This document shows positions 35,703 to 44,331 of a stretch of DNA of 64,000 bases, piece after piece. The position numbers and the translations under genes are program-made. The stretch is from Euryarchaeota archaeon UBA463. Lineage in GTDB: Archaea > Thermoplasmatota > Poseidoniia > Poseidoniales > Thalassarchaeaceae. Every line of letters begins with the position of its first letter. Within the stretch, counting starts at the first letter, position 1. The stretch covers positions 11,661-75,660 of the forward strand of contig DAOI01000011.1 of assembly GCA_002501805.1 (NCBI GenBank), in the 5' to 3' direction. A model generated the notes under the pieces. That model was not told where the DNA came from and did no database searches. It saw nothing but the letters and a program-made list of their open reading frames with translations.

Positions 35703-36767
35703 ATGAATATGAAATTGGTACATTGCTTTGGGGCTGGCTTGGTAGGCTCATATGTGGCTAGAAAACTAGCTCAAAGTGGTTATCTTGTGTACATTTATGA
35801 TATAGAGCCAAAAAATAGTACGTTTGAGGCGTACACAAATATCACTGTGCATGTGGGGGATGTTTTTGGTTACGACTTAGATGCTCTTGGTAATGATTCC
35901 ATATTTGTGAATATGTTACCTGGCGAGGTCGGTCACAATCTTACAAAGAGGCTCGCTCGTGTAGGCGGTCGGCAGATAGTAGATCTTAGTTTTAGCGAGA
36001 AGACTCCTGACACGATAATGGAAGATAGGATTGGCATTGGCACTAAAGTCCTCTGGGATGTTGGAATAGCACCGGGGCTGTCAAACATGCTCCTCTCTGA
36101 GGCATACAGAAAATTGGGAAGTCTGAAGACAGCTGAAATAAGAGTAGGTGGAAATCCTGCTGAAAAAATAGGTGGATGGGACTACATGGCTCCGTTTTCT
36201 CCGGGGGATGTAATAGCAGAGTATACCAGACCCGCTAGAGTGGTTAGAAAAGGAGTGGTGGTAACTCTCCCTGCACTTACTGAGAGGCATTCAATAGGCG
36301 TTGACGGGAGAGGCACAATGGAGGCATTTCTTACAGATGGACTTCGTTCAGTCATGAGCTCCATACCTGCGGAAGAGATGTCAGAGTATACGGTAAGATG
36401 GCCCGGACACATAGAGAGATTCATCAGGGAAAGAGATTCTAACTCGCTAGATTTAGAGAAGTTGATTGGCGAGTGGCGTTTTGATATAGAGACTCCTGAA
36501 TTCACCTGGATGGAAGTTACTGCTATTGATCATCTAGGAAATAGTATGGACTGGATAGTAAGTGATTCTGGAGGAGAAGACGGATCTTCCATGGCTCGGA
36601 CGACGGGACTTGTAACAGTAGGATGTATTCGGGCATGGATTGAGGACCCGGCTATGCTTGAGGCGGGAATACATGCGCCTGAGAGCCTTCCAAGAAACGT
36701 TATGATTTCAATTATTGAGATGATGAGAGAACACGGAGTAGAGATTACTGGCCCTAATATCAATTGA
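35703..36767 (+). CDS. Saccharopine dehydrogenase-like NAD(P)-binding oxidoreductase
   Basis: Protein of 354 residues with an N-terminal Rossmann motif FGAGLVGSYVARKLAQSG (residues 9-26), an NML-type segment after the first domain and DVGIAPGLSNML, which is typical of the saccharopine reductase / lysine 6-dehydrogenase family. The C-terminal half is the alpha/beta catalytic domain of that family. The substrate cannot be read from the sequence; candidates are lysine-derived intermediates or carboxynorspermidine. No lysine or polyamine gene is adjacent. The ATG at 35703 or the one two codons later may be the start. Confidence 0.75.
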   Translation: MNMKLVHCFGAGLVGSYVARKLAQSGYLVYIYDIEPKNSTFEAYTNITVHVGDVFGYDLDALGNDSIFVNMLPGEVGHNLTKRLARVGGRQIVDLSFSEKTPDTIMEDRIGIGTKVLWDVGIAPGLSNMLLSEAYRKLGSLKTAEIRVGGNPAEKIGGWDYMAPFSPGDVIAEYTRPARVVRKGVVVTLPALTERHSIGVDGRGTMEAFLTDGLRSVMSSIPAEEMSEYTVRWPGHIERFIRERDSNSLDLEKLIGEWRFDIETPEFTWMEVTAIDHLGNSMDWIVSDSGGEDGSSMARTTGLVTVGCIRAWIEDPAMLEAGIHAPESLPRNVMISIIEMMREHGVEITGPNIN

Positions 36768-36798
36768 TAATAATGGTTAAAATTAGGGCAAAAATCTG

Positions 36799-37896
36799 TT
36801 ATTCTAAATCGTCCATTTCCACTATTCTCTTCACAACAACTGGAACCGCTATTAGGACTGATAATGCAATAATAGGGAGGCTCCAATTAATCTCCTCTAC
36901 GGAGGGTCTTTCCACTAGCCAAGTAAAGGTCAAAATCGATTCTTGAAAGTCCGAAGACCATTGGAAGAGATTTGTTGTGTGGTGCCCCACTACTGTAACA
37001 GCATGATGTAGATCATTGAAAGTAAGCAACGGGGAAAATGAGAATTCATCGGGCATATCATCGATGGTAACCTCTACAGATGACCCGGGCATTATTGTGA
37101 ATAAGGCCCCATTTTCATGTGTCCTCCAGCCATGTTTCAATTTCCTTTCAGTGATGCTCAAATCTGGAAATTGTTCACCTTCATTATCATAAACTTCGAT
37201 GAAGTTTCCTTCGATTTGCAAACTAACCGAGCCCGGAACATCCCAGGCATTTGACGATTTTGGATTAGAAATAATTATCTTATTTTCTTGAGCGTTAACT
37301 TCAATGGCATCACTTGAAATTTCATGGAAATACCATTCCCCCCAAGTAGTAAACCATACGTCTTGTTCTTCGAGCCAAGTCATCAAATCTTTATCTTCCC
37401 TGACCTTAATGTCATCAACCCTAGCCCTCCACCAAATACTAACTAGGGAGTCTTCTTCAGCAGACTCCAGTAGTTCCATATTTGCAGAATTCTTCTCCAA
37501 GCTACCTCCGTTTCTCGAGAATGCCACTAATCCCTCTGGGGCGGTTTGAATCATATCGCCTGTAATTAAGAAGCCCGAGTTTACTAGAGCAAGTGCTGTT
37601 TGATTGTCTACATAATCGCCAGTGATTCCGAAAGAGATTGGATCTTTCCCCCACCTGGAAGAGTTAGTGTGAGAAACCAGGTATTCCCTACATGCTTCAA
37701 TGACCCAGTTTTCTTCCAATGTATCTATGTCTTCGAATCCATGGCATCCGAATTCATCACCATTTTCCATCCTCTCGGGCCCAATGAGGTTGGTCAGCCA
37801 TCCATCATCGGACCATTCCCCTACAACACTGGGTGAAAGAATAGGAATTAGAAATATCGATGCCAGTATCAGAGAGAGTTCTTTGCGCGGTGGCAT
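36799..37896 (-). CDS. Secreted membrane-anchored protein of unknown function
   Basis: Family not recognised. The 365-residue protein has a clear signal peptide (ELSLILASIFLIPILSPSVVG), an external region of about 300 residues rich in Glu, Ser and Trp, and a C-terminal helix (WSLPIIALSVLIAVPVVV) with a short tail. The architecture matches the other one-helix surface proteins in this window. The external part has beta-strand character toward the end (SVEVTIDDMPDEF). It converges with the upstream gene after a 31 bp gap and is divergent from plsC. Confidence 0.65.
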   Translation of the reverse strand: MPPRKELSLILASIFLIPILSPSVVGEWSDDGWLTNLIGPERMENGDEFGCHGFEDIDTLEENWVIEACREYLVSHTNSSRWGKDPISFGITGDYVDNQTALALVNSGFLITGDMIQTAPEGLVAFSRNGGSLEKNSANMELLESAEEDSLVSIWWRARVDDIKVREDKDLMTWLEEQDVWFTTWGEWYFHEISSDAIEVNAQENKIIISNPKSSNAWDVPGSVSLQIEGNFIEVYDNEGEQFPDLSITERKLKHGWRTHENGALFTIMPGSSVEVTIDDMPDEFSFSPLLTFNDLHHAVTVVGHHTTNLFQWSSDFQESILTFTWLVERPSVEEINWSLPIIALSVLIAVPVVVKRIVEMDDLE

Positions 37897-37975
37897 GCAC
37901 TTGGCAGGGGGTAAATGTCTAGAATACTTGTCATTGTATCACAAAGAGTGAAATGACATTCTTTGTCGGAGTTAC

Positions 37976-38752
37976 GTGGATAAGCTCTCTGCTGAGGATA
38001 TTCGTTCATTCTCTTATCTATCGGATATTGGGGGCACTGAAGAGTCCTTTTCAATTCCTTTGATTTATCGGTTTCTAATCAGGTACCTTTCACCCCTAGT
38101 TAGGTTCTTCTTCAATATTAACTATACGGGACTGGAAAGAATACCAAGAAAGGGAGCTATGATTATTACTTCCAATCATGTGTCTAACCTAGATCCTATC
38201 CTCAAGATTCTTGCCGCACGTAGACATGTGTTTTATCTTGCCAAAGAGGGGCACTTCCGGAAGCAGCCTAACAGATTTATCATGAGGAGTAATGGGATGA
38301 TTGAGACTATCAGATCTGAAGGTGGTAAAGACGCACTCTCTAGAGCTCATGATGTGTTAACCTCTGGGTTTGCATTAGGAATATTTCCAGAGGGCACTAG
38401 ATCTAGAAATGAGAGGGCTCCATTCTTACAAAAAGGAAAGACCGGCGTGGCTAGGCTCGCGGCTAGTTTCCCGGATATTCCTGTAATTCCAATCTGCATT
38501 ATTGGCTCAAGGGAGGTGATGCCCCCGGGTGCAAATTTTATTCGGTTCTGGAAAGCCATCGAAATCCATATTGGAGAGCCTGTAACATTCGGAGAATGGC
38601 TCATCTCTGACGATGGTGGTGACTTCAGCAAGAGTCAATTAGAGATGTTGAGTTCAGTTGATGAACATGGAAGAAGCTCGATAATGAAGTCCCTATACCG
38701 TAAGTTCACAGATCAATTGATGTGGACGATTGAACAAATGGGAGCACCCTGA
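37976..38752 (+). CDS. plsC: 1-acylglycerol-3-phosphate acyltransferase-like protein (PlsC)
   Basis: Transfers an acyl chain to a glycerol phosphate or similar acceptor. The 258-residue protein has acyltransferase block I NHVSNLD (67-73, the HX4D motif) and block III FPEGTRS (138-144), preceded by a short hydrophobic segment. VIPICIIGSREVMPPG fits block IV. The start is a GTG with no better ATG nearby. Ordinary archaeal lipids are ethers of isoprenoids and do not need this enzyme, so its presence is notable. It lies 42 bp upstream of thyA. The acceptor is unknown. Confidence 0.88.
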   Translation: MDKLSAEDIRSFSYLSDIGGTEESFSIPLIYRFLIRYLSPLVRFFFNINYTGLERIPRKGAMIITSNHVSNLDPILKILAARRHVFYLAKEGHFRKQPNRFIMRSNGMIETIRSEGGKDALSRAHDVLTSGFALGIFPEGTRSRNERAPFLQKGKTGVARLAASFPDIPVIPICIIGSREVMPPGANFIRFWKAIEIHIGEPVTFGEWLISDDGGDFSKSQLEMLSSVDEHGRSSIMKSLYRKFTDQLMWTIEQMGAP

Positions 38753-38794
38753 ACAGCCGCATCCTTGAAGGACTGCCGACATGACGTAGGGTTG

Positions 38795-39589
38795 ATGAAA
38801 CAATACCTGGACTTCCTTCGAAGGATTCTCGATGAGGGGTCTGTTAAGGAAGACAGAACTGGTACTGGAACTGTTTCTTTATTTGGGCACCAGATGAGAT
38901 TTGATCTTTCCGAGGGATTTCCGGCAGTAACCACAAAGAAAGTGCATTGGCCTAGTGTTATTCATGAGCTCCTTTGGTTCCTTTCGGGAGAAACTAACGT
39001 GGGTTATCTTAGAGATAACGGTGTCAGAATTTGGAATGAGTGGGCTGATGAGAATGGCGACCTGGGTCCTGTTTATGGAAAGCAATGGAGAAAATGGGAA
39101 ACTCCCGATGGAAAGGTAGTAGATCAAATCAGCAATGCTGTGGAGATGATAAAGGAGAATCCTGAGAGTCGAAGAATAATAGTTTCTGCATGGAATGTTG
39201 GGGAGTTGGATCATATGGCACTCATGCCTTGTCATGCTTTCTTCCAGTTCTACGTGAGAGATGGGAAGCTATCTTGTCAACTGTACCAAAGAAGTGCTGA
39301 TGCTTTTCTTGGAGTGCCGTTTAATATTTCTTCATACAGTCTCTTGACATGTATGGTCGCACAAGTTTGTAACCTTGAGCCCGGGGAGTTTATCTGGACT
39401 GGTGGGGATTGTCACCTTTACAGTAATCATATAGAACAAGCTAGAAAGCAGATAGAGAGGGATCCCCTTGCACTGCCTAAGCTAGTGTTAGACCATAATG
39501 TTGAGTCGATTGATGATTTTGACTACTCTAGCATCAAGATTCTGGACTACGAACATCATCCCCATATTCCTGCTCCTATTTCGGTTTGA
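38795..39589 (+). CDS. thyA: Thymidylate synthase ThyA
   Basis: Makes dTMP from dUMP using methylene-tetrahydrofolate. From the ATG at 38795 the protein is 264 residues, exactly the length of E. coli ThyA. The catalytic Cys falls at the same position, Cys146 in LMPCHAFFQFYV. RTGTGT at 21-26 and the dUMP-binding QRSAD and FNISSYSLL motifs are intact. A TTG at 38765 would add ten unneeded residues. It is followed after 9 bp by folA, which regenerates the folate. Many archaea use ThyX or a divergent ThyA, so this pair looks bacterial in origin. Confidence 0.97.
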   Translation: MKQYLDFLRRILDEGSVKEDRTGTGTVSLFGHQMRFDLSEGFPAVTTKKVHWPSVIHELLWFLSGETNVGYLRDNGVRIWNEWADENGDLGPVYGKQWRKWETPDGKVVDQISNAVEMIKENPESRRIIVSAWNVGELDHMALMPCHAFFQFYVRDGKLSCQLYQRSADAFLGVPFNISSYSLLTCMVAQVCNLEPGEFIWTGGDCHLYSNHIEQARKQIERDPLALPKLVLDHNVESIDDFDYSSIKILDYEHHPHIPAPISV

Positions 39590-39598
39590 GGTAATAAA

Positions 39599-40108
39599 AT
39601 GAATATTTCAATAATCGTTGCAATGGATGAAGATGGATATATTGGTCTGGGAAATGGTTTGCCTTGGAAGCTCTCCAGTGACTTATCCAGATTCAAGAGG
39701 CTCACAGAAGGTGATGGATTCAATGCGGTGATTATGGGTAGGAAAACCTGGGATTCTCTTCCGCAGAGCTTTCAGCCACTGCCAGAAAGACTCAATATCG
39801 TAATGTCCAGAGATACCGGGTGGCACCACGATGAGGCTGAAAATGCCCTATACCCAGGTAGAGCGATTGAAATTGCTTATGCAGATGGCTGTGAAGAATG
39901 TTGGATAATTGGTGGGTCACAAATTTATGAAATGTTTCTTGAACAGGTCAGTGAGATACATTTGACGACAGTACATACATCTGGAAGTGGGGATACTAAG
40001 TTTCCAGAATGGAGTAGAGAGAATTGGGTAGAAGAGGAAGTCGAGTATACAGAGATTGATGAGAATAATGAGTTCCGGACGACCTATTCAATATGGAAGC
40101 GGAAGTGA
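39599..40108 (+). CDS. folA: Dihydrofolate reductase
   Basis: Reduces dihydrofolate to tetrahydrofolate with NADPH; 169 residues, normal size. Key motifs are IVAMDEDGYIGLGNGLPW (substrate pocket), the NADPH-binding MGRKTWDSLP, LNIVMSRD and the later IIGGSQIYE. GAGGTA before the start acts as ribosome-binding site. It is co-transcribed with thyA, since each ThyA turnover yields dihydrofolate. The downstream DoxX-like gene begins at the next base, so the operon probably continues. Confidence 0.95.
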   Translation: MNISIIVAMDEDGYIGLGNGLPWKLSSDLSRFKRLTEGDGFNAVIMGRKTWDSLPQSFQPLPERLNIVMSRDTGWHHDEAENALYPGRAIEIAYADGCEECWIIGGSQIYEMFLEQVSEIHLTTVHTSGSGDTKFPEWSRENWVEEEVEYTEIDENNEFRTTYSIWKRK

Positions 40109-40561
40109 ATGATTTTCGTTAGTAGTATTCTTAAAATTGTGAAAGGGTTTTCTGCTCTCTGCGGTGGCTCATTCTTTTTCTATGTAGGAGTCCTTCATTT
40201 TACAGATACTAGTTGGTTTGAGCCCATAGTTCCACCGATATTTGGATCGGCGAGATTTTGGGTTTTAGTCAGTGGAGTCGCCGAGATACTCGTTGGCTTG
40301 GGACTGATAATCTCAGGCTTGGAGATATTCTTTAGCTCGGGACGTTATTTCAGGAGAAAGGCTGGTTTAGCTAGTGCCCTTCTTCTCGTAATGCTCTACC
40401 CCGCTAATCTTTACATGTGGATTTATGATATCGAATTGGGAGATGGGGCTTCATTATCTCCGACTGGTCATATCGTAAGGCTTCTATTTCAAATTGGCGG
40501 AATTATAATCAGTCTATGGATAGCTGAATTCAGATATAGTTTTACAGATTCCCGTGAGTAG
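40109..40561 (+). CDS. DoxX-like membrane protein
   Basis: Integral membrane protein of 150 residues with four helices. The second-helix start GVLHFTDTSWFEPIVPP, then WVLVSGVAEILVGLGLI and YPANLYMWI resemble the DoxX/DoxD-like superfamily. Members are linked to redox or sulfur metabolism in some organisms, but most are uncharacterised. It starts at the base after the folA stop, so it is part of the thyA-folA transcript; any functional link to folate is unproven. Confidence 0.68.
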   Translation: MIFVSSILKIVKGFSALCGGSFFFYVGVLHFTDTSWFEPIVPPIFGSARFWVLVSGVAEILVGLGLIISGLEIFFSSGRYFRRKAGLASALLLVMLYPANLYMWIYDIELGDGASLSPTGHIVRLLFQIGGIIISLWIAEFRYSFTDSRE

Positions 40562-40597
40562 GTTGTGGTCCGGGAATATATTAATGTTTGAAAACCG

Positions 40598-41650
40598 ATG
40601 GGAATATACATGCTAGATACATTATCAGATAGGTTTTTGGAGCTTTCAAATATTGAGTACTTTACCTTCGGATTCAATATTTTTGTCTATCTTTTCTCAA
40701 GTAGTATAGTCTCCCATCACAGGGATATCGATGAGGATACTATCAGGTCAAGAACAAGATTAGTACATGGATTAAACATCTTGGTATTTATCTCTTTTAT
40801 TGCATCACTTGCTTTTCATGGAGGAGAGTTCCCAGCAGATGAAATAAGTAGAACATCCCTTACATTACTAGCGTCATACTTGATATTTAATGGAATTGAG
40901 GCTTTTCTACTATCCAAATATGGAGAGGAAATTGAGGTAATGGGAGTCTCGAGAAAGGTTGAGACTCCTACCTCTAGGACATTGGAGTTGGTCGCCTTCT
41001 CACTAATTGTTATGACTGCAACGATCGGATTGATCAATGTCTGGGGAATCACCGGTCTTCTTGAGACTACGGGAGTAATTGGATTCCTGGCGCTTATCGT
41101 TTTCACCACCAAAGACTACTGGCTCAGAGACTTTCTCAGTGGCATACTAGTTATTGGTGGAAACAGCGCCAGAAGAGGGGATGTGATATCTATCCCCGAA
41201 GCTGGGATACTAGGGATAATACTCGAAATTAGAGGGTTACAAACTAGAATTAGAGATTTGGCACAGGGGCATGACATAGAAATTCCAAATTACAGCCTAT
41301 TACAGTACAGGACCGATTACCTGAGGAAATCCAAGGGAGGGCCTTTCAGGGATTTCGTCGAGTTTAACATAGGATATGGCATACCAAGTGAGACCGTGAA
41401 GTCCTACCTCAGTGCTGTTTACAATTCAGCATCAGAATCTAGCTCGTCGCTTGATTCCTTGAGAGAGCCCAAGATAACAATCAGGGAAAACGACAATAAT
41501 GCTGTTATTTGGAGGCTCACCTATGTTCTCGAAAGACCATATCAGCTACTTATGGTTAGGAATGCGGTCAATCTGGCGGCCTATGATTTACAGGATGATT
41601 TCGGCATTCAGCTCAGTACCCCTCAACTGGAGAAGCTGGTTGAGTCTTGA
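40598..41650 (+). CDS. Mechanosensitive channel of the MscS family
   Basis: Membrane channel that opens under tension to release solutes after osmotic downshock. The 350-residue protein has about four to five N-terminal helices and then the MscS pore/beta domain: TKDYWLRDFLSGILVIGGNSARRGDVISIPEAGILGIILEI (given as about residues 168-208) followed by DIEIPNYSLL. It ends 28 bp inside the convergent mazG gene, an unusual degree of 3' overlap here. A start at the ATG four codons downstream is also possible. Confidence 0.85.
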   Translation: MGIYMLDTLSDRFLELSNIEYFTFGFNIFVYLFSSSIVSHHRDIDEDTIRSRTRLVHGLNILVFISFIASLAFHGGEFPADEISRTSLTLLASYLIFNGIEAFLLSKYGEEIEVMGVSRKVETPTSRTLELVAFSLIVMTATIGLINVWGITGLLETTGVIGFLALIVFTTKDYWLRDFLSGILVIGGNSARRGDVISIPEAGILGIILEIRGLQTRIRDLAQGHDIEIPNYSLLQYRTDYLRKSKGGPFRDFVEFNIGYGIPSETVKSYLSAVYNSASESSSSLDSLREPKITIRENDNNAVIWRLTYVLERPYQLLMVRNAVNLAAYDLQDDFGIQLSTPQLEKLVES

Positions 41651-42036
41651 CCCTCACGATATTCTGTAACCCTAATTCCCAGACCACCCTTTTTTGAGTC
41701 CCTTTTCATTATCTTATCCATCTTCTTATGAAATTCTGACTCCAGGTCGACTTTCATTGCTAGAGAATGTCCTAGAATGAGTATTAGGAGATCTGCAAGC
41801 TCTTCAGATGCCTCAGATTGTGGTTTTCCCTTGGTTATAGCTGCGGATAGTTCGCCCAGTTCCTCTACAGTCAGAGCTAATCTATAGCCCATATCATGGC
41901 CATTATTCTCTGGGGACTGGAAAGAGTGTTTATGGTGGAATTGTGCGACTCTCTCCATCATAGTATGCCAAGACCCATCGGGATTCACAGACACGTCACT
42001 CGATATCCAGTCATCTACACTGACTTTCCTGTTCAT
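41623..42036 (-). CDS. MazG-like nucleotide pyrophosphohydrolase
   Basis: All-alpha NTP pyrophosphatase family protein of 137 residues. Metal-binding acidic motifs are EELGEL and the later EELADL (the ExxE and ExxD pair), separated as in MazG/MazG-like proteins. It probably hydrolyses non-canonical or excess NTPs, helping to control nucleotide pools. The C-terminus is Lys-rich and runs into the mscS gene on the other strand. It is 38 bp downstream of the phosphorylase gene on the same strand, so a purine-salvage link is plausible. Confidence 0.82.
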   Translation of the reverse strand: MNRKVSVDDWISSDVSVNPDGSWHTMMERVAQFHHKHSFQSPENNGHDMGYRLALTVEELGELSAAITKGKPQSEASEELADLLILILGHSLAMKVDLESEFHKKMDKIMKRDSKKGGLGIRVTEYREGQDSTSFSS

Positions 42037-42074
42037 AACAGTCGGAGAGGTAGGTTAGAAATCAACTTTGACTT

Positions 42075-42833
42075 TTATGATGTGTATTCGATTAGAAGAG
42101 ATTTGATACAAGAAGTGACTAGTTCTCTCATAGTAGAGGCAAGTCTGTCAACTGAGTGATGGTCAATATTAGCTCTTGGATCAGTGGGATCCCTTCCAGC
42201 GGCCCAGTTTGAGGAGCACGCGAGAGCCACATGTGGAATTCCTGATTCAGATATCAGCCTACTTTCAGGCCCTAATGTCATACCCACAGTATCAGCACCG
42301 AGTCTCTCTAGTGCTGAAATTTCAGCAGGTGATTCGAATTGAGGTCCTATGCATTGGGCAACAATGATTCCCTGTGGGGCATCTCCTTGATTTTTGGAAA
42401 GTGATTTTGAACAAATCGACATGGCATCTGAATCGAATGGTGAGGTCCTATCAAAATGCTGAGCGTTATCGTCATAAAATGTCCATGGTTTGATAGCCAA
42501 ATCCAGAATATCTGAAGTGATGCCAATTTTACCAGGTGGGAAATCATCCCTCATTGAGCCCACGGAATTGATACTTACTACGAGATCAGGGTTCAAACTT
42601 CTTACAGCCATCACATTTGCTCTGTGTTCAATCATGTGAGGAGGGGTCCTTTTCTCTCCGATTGAGTGGTGCCTATCCACTACCGCTACCATGCCTTCCT
42701 GCAAATGAGAAATTGTCACAGGGACTTCGCCCCAATCTGTATCTACCCTGACGATCGTATTTTCGCTCGAAGGAGAGATGTCATTTGATAAGCTACTCAT
42801 GCCGGTACCGCACAACACCGCAATGCGGGACAT
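42075..42833 (-). CDS. MTA/purine nucleoside phosphorylase
   Basis: Phosphorylase of the PNP/MTAP family, 252 residues. It has LCGTGMSS at the N-terminus for phosphate binding. DRHHSIGEKRTPPHMIEHRANVMAV (positions 53-77) carries the conserved His and Asn residues, followed by SINSVGSMRDDFPPGKIGITSDILDL and the later MTLGPESRLISESGIPH. Likely substrates are 5'-methylthioadenosine or a purine nucleoside; I cannot separate them with certainty. It is downstream of the eS1 gene after a 4 bp gap, on the same strand. Confidence 0.85.
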   Translation of the reverse strand: MSRIAVLCGTGMSSLSNDISPSSENTIVRVDTDWGEVPVTISHLQEGMVAVVDRHHSIGEKRTPPHMIEHRANVMAVRSLNPDLVVSINSVGSMRDDFPPGKIGITSDILDLAIKPWTFYDDNAQHFDRTSPFDSDAMSICSKSLSKNQGDAPQGIIVAQCIGPQFESPAEISALERLGADTVGMTLGPESRLISESGIPHVALACSSNWAAGRDPTDPRANIDHHSVDRLASTMRELVTSCIKSLLIEYTS

Positions 42834-42837
42834 TGTA

Positions 42838-43707
42838 TTACTCCATTATTCTAGAAATTAGGTCGGCTTTCTTACCGGAAACTGGCTTGCCTGCTTCTTT
42901 GAGTACTGCTTTTAGTTCTGCTACTGTCATACTTTCGTAGTCTATCTCTTCGTCTGGGTCTTCAGATTCCGAGTCATTTGTTTCATCCTCAATTTGATCT
43001 TGGTATTCAGTATTATCCTCGCTGTCTTCAACTTCTGGAGCAGATTTCTTCGTTGCTTCCTCTTCTGCTATGATTTCCTCTAGTGTTGGGCCATCGTTTG
43101 TGACAACTCCTGACTGTATTAATTGAGTTCTTCTAATCATAACCATCCTAATAGGGCTAATTTTTGATGCTTCTTCCTTGATTAAGGCCTCAAGCTCACC
43201 ATCCATAACTGATTTTTGCATTGAAACCCATGTTGATGAGGCACCGGCTTTCAAAATGGTGTTCCTAGCTACAGATCGAATCTCATTCTTCTGACTTGAC
43301 TTGACTCTTTCTCTTGTCAAAATTAACGGTTTAAACCTTACATAGAATCCGTCTTCTGTAACAACATCCACGGTGTCATCGATTTTGCCTCTATCCCTCC
43401 TTACTTGCCTTCGGACGTGATCTTGCATCATCTGGTGCCCAATGAATTCAGTGATTGCATCGCTTCCCAAAACATCAGAGACTCTGAATCTTATCTTGAC
43501 ATGCATTTTTGAGAAATCGCCATCAAGTTCATTCTGCATAATCTCATAATTTCTACCGATTAGCATTTCTGGCTCTTCTGCCAAAGTCTCGCCGATAACT
43601 CTGTATGACCATGGATTTCTTGGAGCCCTTATGGAAAACCATCTCTTGGACTTCCACTTATCTTTCTGCCTTCGTGCCGCTGCTCTCGCCTTTGCTCCCT
43701 TTGCCAT
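42838..43707 (-). CDS. rps3ae: Ribosomal protein eS1 (S3ae) with C-terminal SAP domain
   Basis: Small-subunit ribosomal protein. From the ATG at 43707 it has 289 residues. The first 200 or so are the conserved eS1 core (KWKSKRWFSIRAPRNPW, GRNYEIMQNELDGDFSK, FIGHQMMQDHVRRQVRR, PIRMVMIRRTQLIQSG). A very acidic linker (about 205-250) leads to a SAP-type helix-turn-helix at 255-289 (SMTVAELKAVLKEAGKPVSG then KKADLISRI). Standard archaeal eS1 ends after the core, so the extension is unusual. The longer frame to 43956 overlaps the divergent gene and has no homology support. Confidence 0.93.
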   Translation of the reverse strand: MAKGAKARAAARRQKDKWKSKRWFSIRAPRNPWSYRVIGETLAEEPEMLIGRNYEIMQNELDGDFSKMHVKIRFRVSDVLGSDAITEFIGHQMMQDHVRRQVRRDRGKIDDTVDVVTEDGFYVRFKPLILTRERVKSSQKNEIRSVARNTILKAGASSTWVSMQKSVMDGELEALIKEEASKISPIRMVMIRRTQLIQSGVVTNDGPTLEEIIAEEEATKKSAPEVEDSEDNTEYQDQIEDETNDSESEDPDEEIDYESMTVAELKAVLKEAGKPVSGKKADLISRIME

Positions 43708-43724
43708 TACAACGACCTCATCAT

Positions 43725-43738
43725 CGGGGGCTTCCCCG
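43725..43738 (-). promoter_or_regulatory. Hairpin in the eS1 mRNA leader
   Basis: On the minus strand CGGGG-AAGC-CCCCG forms a perfect 5 bp GC stem with a 4-base loop, about 18 bases before the eS1 start codon. It sits inside a GC-rich leader. Structured leaders in ribosomal protein mRNAs can mediate autoregulation, so a control role is possible; it may also be chance. Confidence 0.35.
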
Positions 43739-43807
43739 CTTGCGCCCCTCCGACTTACACTTAGTATTTGAAACAGGCCCCAATGGTGTCTATTTGGGTA
43801 AGTGACT

Positions 43808-44266
43808 ATGAATGGTCGATTCCCGCCCAAAGATATGGGGATACTCAGAGCTGAGTGGAGGATACATGCATGCGAGCTTGATGACATAGCTCTAATCCAG
43901 AAATCTCTGGAGTGGTTGTCAGGGATTGATGATTGTGTTGTCTGGAAAAAGGACAAGTCATTTCACGGCCCCCCGATAAGTACCGGTATGGTAAAGATAG
44001 GAAGAAAAAAACTGGCTAGAGAGAGTCTGGGTAGGCTTGGTAGTGAAACCCTACAGCAATTACTTTCAGATGGCCTTGAAAAGAGGATTGACGATGACAA
44101 GAATATGCACCTTAGGATCTCTCTTTCTAAACTCGTCAAGGGAGAAGTCAGGCTCTGTACAAGAGATAGAAGTGAGGCCTTCGTAAAGGGGCTATTCAAG
44201 ATTGAGTCCTATCCTGGTGATAATCATCTCGAGATTGCTACGGAATTAGTGAGAAGCATGACATAG
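43808..44266 (+). CDS. Exosome-associated RNA-binding protein, COG1325-like
   Basis: The 152-residue protein resembles the archaeal COG1325 family, predicted RNA-binding exosome subunits with an L5-like fold. It starts with EWRIHACELDDIALIQKSL, then GPPISTGMVKI, LEKRIDDDKNMHLRISLSKLVKGEVRL and FKIESYPG, matching the family order. The ATG at 43808 is preferred over a GTG at 43802. It is divergent from eS1, consistent with its usual place near translation and RNA-processing genes. Confidence 0.72.
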   Translation: MNGRFPPKDMGILRAEWRIHACELDDIALIQKSLEWLSGIDDCVVWKKDKSFHGPPISTGMVKIGRKKLARESLGRLGSETLQQLLSDGLEKRIDDDKNMHLRISLSKLVKGEVRLCTRDRSEAFVKGLFKIESYPGDNHLEIATELVRSMT

Positions 44267-44331
44267 TTGTTTATTCCTCGTGAATAAGAGCAAGAGTTCA
44301 AATGTATTGGCTGCGGAGTAAGCATGATAAT

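Noticed and set aside
43725..43738. Intrinsic terminator for the COG1325-like or eS1 gene
   Set aside because: The hairpin lies upstream of both start codons and has no U-run after it, so a leader structure is the better reading.
43708..43956. N-terminal extension of eS1 by 83 residues
   Set aside because: It overlaps the divergent COG1325-like gene and covers the leader hairpin; the family N-terminus is MAKGAKARAAARR at 43707.
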